Shown: positions 1 to 4,709 of the stretch, piece by piece
Layout of the letters: each line of letters starts with the position of its first letter
Position numbering within the stretch: position 1 is the stretch's first letter
Assembly (NCBI GenBank): GCA_947177105.1
Contig: CAMWTF010000149.1
Span: 1 to 6,428 of the forward strand
Direction: 5' to 3'
DNA from: an uncultured Lachnospiraceae bacterium
GTDB taxonomy: Bacteria; Bacillota; Clostridia; Lachnospirales; Lachnospiraceae
Length of the DNA: 6,428 bases
Position numbers and translations under genes: made by a program
Notes under the pieces: model-generated
Databases searched by the model: none
What the model was told of the DNA's origin: nothing
Seen by the model: the letters and a program-made list of their open reading frames with translations, nothing else

Positions 1-19
1 ACTTAACATTGATACGTGA

Positions 20-922
20 GTGGCAATTGGCAAGTTTGCAGGTCTGCATATCGGGCACCGGGAACTTCTGAGTCATGTGCTTGCGCAGAAGAACAGGGGG
101 CTTGCCCCTTGTGTGTTCACATTTTCTCCGTCTCCCGCAGTGCTTTTCGGCCTTTCCGATGGCAGGGAACTGATGACGAAGCGGGAAAAGCGGCGGGCTT
201 TTGAAGAGATGGGCGTGGAGTTTTTGATTGAGTTTCCGCTGACCAGAGAATCTGCCGCCATGGCGCCGGAGGATTTTGTGGAGAGAATCCTTGTAAAGAG
301 GATGAGAACCCGCTATGTGGCGGCTGGAGAGGACGTTTCCTTTGGGCGGCGGGGAGCCGGAGACGCGGCTTTGCTGCGCAGGCTGGGGGAGCGGTATGGC
401 TATAAAGTGCAGACCATAGAAAAGCTGAAGCTTCACGGGCAAGAGGTCAGTTCTACTTATGTGCGGAGCCAGGTGGAGGCCGGACATATGGAGGAGGCGG
501 CCCAGCTTATGGGAGATTTCTACACCATAAGTGGCAGGGTGTGCCATGGAGCCGGGCTGGGTCATGTCCTGGGGATGCCTACGGCGAATTTGCAGCCCGC
601 TGAAGACAAATTGCTGCCGCCTTTTGGCGTATATTTTTCCAGAGTCCTTTTTAGAGATTGCTGGTATGCCTCCATCAGCAATATCGGATGCAAGCCCACC
701 GTGACAGACCAGGGCCGGCCCGGGGTGGAGACATATATATACGACTTTGACGAGATGATTTATGGAGCAGGAATTGAAGTGCAGCTTTTGTCTTTCCACA
801 GACCGGAACAGCGCTTTTCCTCGGTTGATGCCTTGAAAGAGCAATTGCGGGAGGACTTGGCGGCTGGAAGAGGATACGGCTGCGGACATGGGCTGAAGGG
901 GGCTGTTTTGGAAAAAATATGA
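20..922 (+). CDS. ribF: Bifunctional riboflavin kinase / FAD synthetase (RibF), abnormal N-terminus
   Basis: RibF phosphorylates riboflavin to FMN and then adenylates FMN to FAD in the cytoplasm. The N-terminal nucleotidyltransferase domain (about residues 1-165) shows the HxGH signature (H10-I-G-H13), a GEDVSFG segment (103-109) and the SSTYVR motif (144-149). The C-terminal flavokinase domain (about 168-285) shows GMPTANL (185-191), SNIGCKPTV (220-228), the likely catalytic Glu237 in VETYI, and FHRPEQRF (259-266). At 300 aa it is slightly short for the family (about 305-315). Three things are odd. The GTG start at 20 directly follows an in-frame TGA (17-19), there is no Shine-Dalgarno, and about 15 residues that normally precede the first beta strand are missing. 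The usual FDG before HxGH reads FAG (Ala7). The usual GR before the PTAN motif reads GH (His182). The family call is firm. The start, and whether the gene is fully functional, are uncertain: a nonsense or frameshift lesion or a sequence error just upstream is possible. Confidence 0.85.
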   Translation: MAIGKFAGLHIGHRELLSHVLAQKNRGLAPCVFTFSPSPAVLFGLSDGRELMTKREKRRAFEEMGVEFLIEFPLTRESAAMAPEDFVERILVKRMRTRYVAAGEDVSFGRRGAGDAALLRRLGERYGYKVQTIEKLKLHGQEVSSTYVRSQVEAGHMEEAAQLMGDFYTISGRVCHGAGLGHVLGMPTANLQPAEDKLLPPFGVYFSRVLFRDCWYASISNIGCKPTVTDQGRPGVETYIYDFDEMIYGAGIEVQLLSFHRPEQRFSSVDALKEQLREDLAAGRGYGCGHGLKGAVLEKI

Positions 923-974
923 CAGCTTTGTGAATTGGCAGTGAAAAAATGTGAAATATTTGTAAAATTATATA

Positions 975-1003
975 TTGCCAGCATGGCCTTTTTCCCTTAA
1001 AAT
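975..1003 (+). promoter_or_regulatory. Probable sigma-A promoter for the Na/Pi cotransporter gene
   Basis: A -35 box TTGCCA (975-980) lies 17 bp from a -10 box TAAAAT (998-1003). Each matches consensus at 5 of 6 positions and the spacing is optimal. Transcription would start near 1010, leaving a leader of about 145 nt before the ATG at 1154. The 231-bp gap after ribF holds no gene and no convincing ribF terminator, so some read-through from ribF is also possible. Confidence 0.65.
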
Positions 1004-1139
1004 ATAGACGTGTGTGTAGAACGTATACTAACGAACGCTAAGATTTTCCAATAACTGCGCGCCCCATGTTACATATTAGGACATCGAGAGGGACATACAG
1101 GAAGTAAAATCTGGCCGATTACGAGTATAGTTACGAATG

Positions 1140-1144
1140 AAGGG
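1140..1144 (+). promoter_or_regulatory. Ribosome binding site fixing the cotransporter start
   Basis: AAGGG ends 9 nt before the ATG at 1154. This is a reasonable Shine-Dalgarno and supports that start, which also opens directly into the first hydrophobic segment. Confidence 0.6.
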
Positions 1145-1153
1145 AATAAACGC

Positions 1154-2785
1154 ATGAATGTACGCATCTTACTATCCTTGGCTGGCGGCCTTGGACTTTT
1201 CCTGTTCGGCATGGACCTGATGAGCGATTCCATCGAGAAGGTGGCGGGCGCCAGGCTGCGCCGGATATTGGAGATATTCACCACCAACCGTTTCACGGGT
1301 ATGCTGGTGGGCATTGTATTTACCGGAATTATTCAGTCCTCCTCGGCCTGTACGGCCATGGTGGTCAGCTTTGTCAATTCCGGGCTCATGAATCTATACC
1401 AGGCGGCGGGAGTTATCTTTGGAGCCAATATCGGTACTACCATCACCTCCCAGCTGGTATCTTTCAATCTGTCAGCCGTGGCGCCGGTGTTTTTACTGTG
1501 CGGTGTGCTGGTCATGATGTTCAGCAAAAAGGAAAAAGTGAAAAAATTCGCGGAGGTGATCGTGGGCTTCGGCATTCTGTTCACCGGCTTAAACACCATG
1601 TCAAGCGGCATGGCGGAGATGAGGAATGTGCCGGAGGTGGTGGATCTGCTGAAATCTTTGGACAATCCATTGCTGGCAACGGTGGTGGGCACCGTACTGA
1701 CGGCGGTGATCCAGAGTTCCTCCGTGACGGTCAGCATTGTGCTGCTTTTAGCCAATCAGGGTTTTCTGGACTTAGGGATCTGCATGTATATTATTTTAGG
1801 CTGCAATATCGGCGCCTGTGCCACGGCGCTGATCGCCTCCCTGCCCGGCAAGAAGGACGCCAAGAGAGCGGCGCTGATCCATTTCTGGTTTAATGTGATC
1901 GGGACGTTGCTTATCTATATAATCCTCTTTGCTGCCAAAGAGCCGATTATCCGTCTGATTCAGTCCATTTCCGCGGACAATGGCAGATTTGTGGCCAATG
2001 CCCATACGATTATCAAGATATTCCAGGTGGTTGTCCTGTTCCCTTTCTCCGGGGCCATTGTGAAGCTGGCCAGCATCACCGTGCCGGGAGAGGACAAGAA
2101 GGTGGGCTACCGGGAGAGCTATCAGCTGAAATATATCGGGGAAAAGGTGGTGTTTAACCCTGCCACGGCAGTGGTTGAAGTCATCAAGGAACTGGACCGC
2201 ATGGCGTCTCTGGCCAGCGAGAATCTCAACCGTGCCATGAACGCCCTGATCACTCTGGACGAGGAGGATATAGAGGAAGTCTATGAGGTGGAGAAAAATA
2301 TCAACTTCCTGAACCATGCCATTACCAACTACCTGGTGAAGATCAACCAGACTACGCTGCCCATCGAGGACTTGAAGAGCCTGGGCGCCCTTTTCCATGT
2401 GGTCAATGATATTGAACGTATCGGCGACCATGCGGAGAACGTGGCGGATGCGGCCAGGCAGCGCCGGGACGGTAATCTTAGCATCAGCAAGGAAGCCCAG
2501 AGGGAGTTGGGGGAGCTGCTGGACATGGTCAACACCATCTTTCAGTATGCCATTGAGATGTTCGCCAAGAGCGACGACCGCCATATGAACGATGTGATCC
2601 TCTTGGAGGACAAGGTGGACAACAAGGAGAGGGAACTGCAGCAGCGCCATGTGGAGCGCCTGGCCCGGGGCGAGTGTACCCCTGAGGCCGGCATGATTTT
2701 CTCCGATATTATCTCCGGCCTGGAGAGAGTGGCGGACCATGCCACCAATATTGCCTTTGCCATCCGGGATGAGGATGGAGTCTGA
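1154..2785 (+). CDS. Na+/phosphate cotransporter family protein (NptA-type) with PhoU-like C-terminal domain
   Basis: Membrane protein of 543 aa predicted to take up inorganic phosphate with sodium. The membrane part (about residues 1-310) contains two internally related halves, as in the NaPi-II/NptA family. Each carries a QSSS motif (61-64 and 187-190), which in this family lies in re-entrant substrate-binding segments. Each motif is followed by a related glycine-rich stretch: GANIGTT (90-96) and GCNIGA (216-221). Hydrophobic segments lie near 5-20, 49-75, 83-97, 110-123, 134-148, 174-200, 208-228, 243-261 and 287-306. The cytoplasmic C-terminal part (about 335-540) is helical and PhoU-like, with two copies of the metal-site signature, ERIGDHAENV (421-430) and ERVADHATNI (524-533). 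In other proteins PhoU domains couple phosphate transport to signalling; a regulatory role here is inference. No pst or pho genes are visible next to it. Length and domain order are normal for clostridial homologues and the gene looks intact. The ion and substrate are assigned by family only. Confidence 0.93.
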   Translation: MNVRILLSLAGGLGLFLFGMDLMSDSIEKVAGARLRRILEIFTTNRFTGMLVGIVFTGIIQSSSACTAMVVSFVNSGLMNLYQAAGVIFGANIGTTITSQLVSFNLSAVAPVFLLCGVLVMMFSKKEKVKKFAEVIVGFGILFTGLNTMSSGMAEMRNVPEVVDLLKSLDNPLLATVVGTVLTAVIQSSSVTVSIVLLLANQGFLDLGICMYIILGCNIGACATALIASLPGKKDAKRAALIHFWFNVIGTLLIYIILFAAKEPIIRLIQSISADNGRFVANAHTIIKIFQVVVLFPFSGAIVKLASITVPGEDKKVGYRESYQLKYIGEKVVFNPATAVVEVIKELDRMASLASENLNRAMNALITLDEEDIEEVYEVEKNINFLNHAITNYLVKINQTTLPIEDLKSLGALFHVVNDIERIGDHAENVADAARQRRDGNLSISKEAQRELGELLDMVNTIFQYAIEMFAKSDDRHMNDVILLEDKVDNKERELQQRHVERLARGECTPEAGMIFSDIISGLERVADHATNIAFAIRDEDGV

Positions 2786-2833
2786 CGCCGGGACTGCCGT
2801 TAGCAGGAAAAACAAGGAAATATGTAGAAACTA

Positions 2834-2863
2834 TTGACAAACAGGCAAAGATGTGGTTATAAT
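2834..2863 (+). promoter_or_regulatory. Full-consensus sigma-A promoter for the NlpC/P60 gene
   Basis: TTGACA (2834-2839) and TATAAT (2858-2863) both match consensus at 6 of 6, with an 18-bp spacer. A TGTGG stretch (2852-2856) lies just upstream of the -10 box, resembling the TRTG extension common in Gram-positive promoters. Transcription would start near 2870, giving a leader of about 195 nt before the ATG at 3065. It begins 48 bp after the cotransporter stop codon. No real terminator is seen in that gap, only a 4-bp hairpin (2794-2797 with 2803-2806) without a U-tract. Confidence 0.85.
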
Positions 2864-2882
2864 TCATATCAGTTAATAAATT

Positions 2883-2908
2883 TGTAACAAAATCGTAACG
2901 ATTGTGAC
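2883..2908 (+). promoter_or_regulatory. Direct repeats resembling a WalR box, candidate operator
   Basis: Three similar hexamers lie in tandem: TGTAAC (2883-2888), CGTAAC (2894-2899) and TGTGAC (2903-2908). The first two have exactly the N5 spacing of the WalR (YycF) box, TGTWAH-N5-TGTWAH, with one mismatch. WalR is the response regulator known in Bacillus and Staphylococcus to control peptidoglycan hydrolase genes, which fits the gene downstream. The site lies just after the predicted transcription start, which would suit repression better than activation. Assignment is by pattern only. The stretch 2891-2903 can also form a 5-bp hairpin, so the repeats may instead have a role in RNA. Confidence 0.35.
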
Positions 2909-3055
2909 TGGTATGACGGGAAGAGGTTTCATACCGACAGGGTGTGGAACTTCTTTTATATTCACGAGCGATGGAATTTGCCGCAATGTCCTTGGAAGTT
3001 TTCGCTCGTGAGTCGGGTTACTTGGCAAGTTTTTGTGACCGTCAGGATAAAATAC

Positions 3056-3060
3056 GGAGG
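3056..3060 (+). promoter_or_regulatory. Ribosome binding site that sets the hydrolase start
   Basis: GGAGG ends 4 nt before the ATG at 3065. It is strong though closely spaced. It decides between that ATG, which opens directly into a signal peptide, and an in-frame GTG at 2942, which lies in the leader. Confidence 0.75.
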
Positions 3061-3064
3061 TAAT

Positions 3065-4114
3065 ATGAAGAGAGGAAAGAATATTGCACTGAAAACCATC
3101 AGCACCTGTGTGGCGGCCTGCCTGCTGCTGCCCCTGAATGCCCAGGCGGCGGAGAACAGTGGCGCAAAGGGTGTACTGCAGCAGGCGGGCATTGCGTCCG
3201 TGATGGATGTGTCCCTCACAGAGGAGGAATACATAGCGGCGGCCCAGGAAGCCCAGGGCGCGTCCTGGGGATATACGAATATCGGTATCGCCGAGGTGGA
3301 GTCGGGCAACCTGAATGTCCGCGCCGAGGCTTCCACCAGCGGTAAGGTGGTGGGAAAGATGCCCAAGGGATCGGCCTGCGAGGTGTTGGAGTATTTTCCT
3401 GAGATCGGCTGGGCCCATATTAAGTCCGGCGAGGTGGAGGGCTATGTGAGCACGGAATTTCTGCTGATGGGCCCGGACGCCAAGCTACGTGCCAACGAGC
3501 TTGTGAGGACAGTGGTGGTAGCGGATACGGACGGCCTGCGGGTGAGGGACGAGGCCAGCACGGAAGGCGCGGTATTCACCCAGGTGCCCCAGGGGGAAGA
3601 ACTGGACTATGTGAACACACTGGATGGCTGGTACGAAGTGAATATAGACGGTGACAATGTCTTTATATCGGCACAATACTCTCATGTGGAGGAACGTCTG
3701 GACACGGCCATTACCATGGCGGAACTGCTGTATGGACAAGGTATCTCCGACCTTCGAGTGGATCTGGTGGAATATGCCAAGCAGTTTTTGGGCAACCCTT
3801 ATGTATGGGGCGGCACCAGCCTGACCAAGGGCGCCGACTGCTCCGGTTTTGTGTTGAGTGTGTACAAGAATTTCGGCATCACTTTAAGCCATAGTTCACG
3901 GGCCCAGGCGGGGGAGGGAACCAGGATTTCCTATTCCGAGATACAGCCCGGCGATCTGGTGTTCTACGCGAACAGCAGCGGCACCATCAACCATGTGGCA
4001 ATCTATATCGGAGGCGGTAAGGTCATCAGCGCCAGCAACCCTACCAGCGGCATCCGGATCAACAAATACAATTACCGCACTCCGGTAAGATATGTGCGGA
4101 TACTGGCGGAATAG
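3065..4114 (+). CDS. Secreted peptidoglycan hydrolase, SH3b-SH3b-NlpC/P60
   Basis: Exported cell-wall enzyme of 349 aa, probably a D,L-endopeptidase that cuts stem peptides of peptidoglycan. Residues 1-28 form a signal peptide: a basic N-terminus MKRGK, a hydrophobic core around 12-24 and an AQA cleavage site, with the mature protein starting near Ala29. Two bacterial SH3 domains follow (about 74-136 and 148-206), each with the typical LNVRAEAST or LRVRDEAST strand; they presumably bind the wall. The C-terminal NlpC/P60 domain (about 232-349) has the catalytic Cys259 in GADCSGF, His310 in NHVAIYIG, and PYVWGG (245-250). The third catalytic position, usually His in an IHAS-like motif, appears to be Ser322 in VISASNP, which is unusual. 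An in-frame GTG at 2942 would add 41 residues without signal-peptide character and is rejected. The gene has its own strong promoter and a long leader, so it is probably transcribed independently of the cotransporter. The exact bond cut is unknown. Confidence 0.93.
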   Translation: MKRGKNIALKTISTCVAACLLLPLNAQAAENSGAKGVLQQAGIASVMDVSLTEEEYIAAAQEAQGASWGYTNIGIAEVESGNLNVRAEASTSGKVVGKMPKGSACEVLEYFPEIGWAHIKSGEVEGYVSTEFLLMGPDAKLRANELVRTVVVADTDGLRVRDEASTEGAVFTQVPQGEELDYVNTLDGWYEVNIDGDNVFISAQYSHVEERLDTAITMAELLYGQGISDLRVDLVEYAKQFLGNPYVWGGTSLTKGADCSGFVLSVYKNFGITLSHSSRAQAGEGTRISYSEIQPGDLVFYANSSGTINHVAIYIGGGKVISASNPTSGIRINKYNYRTPVRYVRILAE

Positions 4115-4145
4115 GGGCAATATATGCCCCGGGGAATATATTCCC
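4114..4145 (+). repeat. Two tandem short hairpins at the hydrolase stop codon
   Basis: The first is a 6-bp GC-rich stem (4114-4119 with 4125-4130) around ATATA and includes the last base of the TAG stop. The second is the perfect 14-nt palindrome GGGAATATATTCCC (4132-4145). Neither is followed by a U-tract, so they are not classic intrinsic terminators. They could protect the mRNA 3' end. A third, AT-rich 6-bp stem (4171-4176 with 4189-4194) precedes a mildly T-rich stretch (4197-4206) and could act as a weak terminator. Confidence 0.5.
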
Positions 4146-4203
4146 TGGACAGATATGCTGCCCGGGGATATTCTGAACTGGGATAAAATCAGAAAATTTG
4201 TTG

Positions 4204-4232
4204 TTTACAAACGCCGGAAGATGTGGTATTCT
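4204..4232 (+). promoter_or_regulatory. Probable promoter of rpsO
   Basis: TTTACA (4204-4209, 5 of 6) lies 17 bp from TATTCT (4227-4232, 4 of 6). The weaker -10 box carries a TGG directly upstream (4224-4226), which is the extended -10 element. Its spacer shares AAGATGTGGT with the hydrolase promoter. The leader would be about 85-90 nt. Confidence 0.65.
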
Positions 4233-4238
4233 TAATCG

Positions 4239-4300
4239 GTATGAGTTCGCCGATGCTCAGATACGGGACGCTCCGACCCGGTCTTAGTGTACGGTGGGGA
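4239..4300 (+). promoter_or_regulatory. Candidate S15 autoregulatory leader with possible pseudoknot
   Basis: TGAG (4242-4245) can pair with CTCA (4256-4259), closing a loop that contains CGCCG (4248-4252). That loop can pair with CGGTG (4292-4296) including one G-U pair, forming a pseudoknot around a second stem (4264-4267 with 4277-4280). S15 is known to repress its own mRNA by binding leader structures in several bacterial groups, in E. coli through a pseudoknot, and it recognises a G-U/G-C motif in 16S rRNA. The fold was found by eye and is unproven. Confidence 0.35.
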
Positions 4301-4313
4301 CAATCAAAAATAT

Positions 4314-4318
4314 GGAGG
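4314..4318 (+). promoter_or_regulatory. Ribosome binding site that sets the rpsO start
   Basis: GGAGG ends 8 nt before the ATG at 4327. This ideal spacing excludes the in-frame upstream ATG-like start at 4294. Confidence 0.85.
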
Positions 4319-4326
4319 AAGAGAAC

Positions 4327-4593
4327 ATGATTTCTAAGGAGAAAAAGACCGCAATTATCAATGAGTATGCAAGGACACCCGGTGACACAGGTTCACCTGA
4401 GGTTCAGATCGCAGTGCTGACCGAGAGGATCAAGGAGTTGACCGAGCACATGAAGGCTAACCCCAAGGATCATCACTCCAACCGCGGCTTACTTAAGCTG
4501 GTTGGTCAGAGGCGTGGTCTGCTTGCTTATTTAAAGAGCAAGGACATCGAGAGATATCGTGAACTGATCGAGAAGTTAGGTCTGAGAAAGTAA
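4327..4593 (+). CDS. rpsO: 30S ribosomal protein S15
   Basis: S15 is a primary binder of the central domain of 16S rRNA and nucleates assembly of the small-subunit platform. The protein is 88 aa, the usual length (88-89), beginning MISKEKK. It carries the family features in order: [11 protein letters not shown] (19-29), [12 protein letters not shown] (45-56), [11 protein letters not shown] (59-69) and the conserved tail around [12 protein letters not shown] (77-88). An in-frame start at 4294 would add 11 residues not found in the family, whereas the GGAGG site points to 4327. The gene has its own promoter and leader upstream and is followed by an intrinsic terminator and then pnp, the common rpsO-pnp arrangement. 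Autoregulation by S15 is likely from family precedent but only inferred here. Confidence 0.98.
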   Translation: MISKEKKTAIINEYARTPGDTGSPEVQIAVLTERIKELTEHMKANPKDHHSNRGLLKLVGQRRGLLAYLKSKDIERYRELIEKLGLRK

Positions 4594-4602
4594 GACTTTG
4601 GG

Positions 4603-4641
4603 AAGGCGGAGCGGCAGCCGGATACGGCACTCCGCCTTTTT
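4603..4641 (+). terminator. Intrinsic terminator after rpsO
   Basis: A perfect 9-bp stem, AAGGCGGAG (4603-4611) with CTCCGCCTT (4630-4638), encloses an inner 4-bp stem GCCG-GATA-CGGC (4617-4628). A run of five T follows (4637-4641). Because pnp begins 69 bp later with no obvious promoter of its own, the terminator is probably leaky, as at the E. coli rpsO-pnp junction. Confidence 0.85.
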
Positions 4642-4666
4642 ACCATAGCACAAACTACTGATTAGT

Positions 4667-4695
4667 GCAATATCGCGGGTGTATCTGCGATATGC
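4667..4695 (+). promoter_or_regulatory. Hairpin next to the pnp ribosome binding site
   Basis: ATATCGC (4670-4676) pairs perfectly with GCGATAT (4687-4693) around a 10-nt loop. Two more G-C pairs (4667-4668 with 4694-4695) form across a bulged A at 4669. The hairpin ends 2 nt before the AAAGAGGG ribosome binding site (4698-4705). PNPase in E. coli controls its own mRNA through a leader stem cut by RNase III; a similar role here is inference. Confidence 0.45.
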
Positions 4696-4709
4696 GGAAA
4701 GAGGGTAAT

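Larger units (their letters stand above)
2870..3064 (+). promoter_or_regulatory. Long structured 5' leader of the hydrolase gene (unclassified)
   Basis: This untranslated stretch contains several inverted repeats: a 5-bp stem (2891-2895 with 2899-2903); a 7-bp stem (2910-2916 with 2929-2935) with a purine-rich 12-nt loop; a perfect 10-bp stem (2962-2971 with 3002-3011) around a 30-nt loop; and a 6-bp stem with one G-U pair (3016-3021 with 3035-3040). TGACGG (2914-2919) can also pair with CCGTCA (3039-3044), which would compete with the second and fourth stems. It does not match the c-di-AMP (ydaO) or c-di-GMP riboswitch cores as I know them. It may be a cis-regulatory RNA or simply a stabilising leader. 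Confidence 0.4.

Noticed and set aside
17..19. TGA recoding (selenocysteine or tryptophan) at the start of ribF
   Set aside because: No SECIS-like stem is evident directly downstream, RibF proteins have no Sec or Trp known there, and all other genes in the window use normal codons.
1069..1096. TTACAT/GGACAT/GGACAT repeats upstream of the phosphate transporter as a Pho box
   Set aside because: Only loosely like the TTNACA PhoP repeat, irregularly spaced (10 and 12 bp) and downstream of the promoter; too weak to call.
1796..2815. 339-codon open frame on the - strand within the cotransporter gene
   Set aside because: Antisense shadow of a well-supported membrane protein, with no family resemblance and no ribosome binding site of note.
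2942..3064. N-terminal extension of the NlpC/P60 protein from a GTG
   Set aside because: The added 41 residues lack family resemblance and would bury the signal peptide, the region is structured leader, and GGAGG at 3056-3060 marks the ATG at 3065.
2870..3064. c-di-AMP (ydaO) riboswitch ahead of the hydrolase
   Set aside because: Context is suggestive, but the conserved GGGG-containing core and the CCCGA-type segments in order are not seen.
2873..3418. 181-codon open frame on the - strand over the hydrolase leader and signal peptide
   Set aside because: It overlaps a full-consensus + strand promoter, leader and signal-peptide coding region, and the translation shows no recognisable protein.
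4294..4326. Upstream start for rpsO
   Set aside because: It would add 11 residues absent from S15 proteins, and the start at 4327 has the correctly spaced GGAGG.
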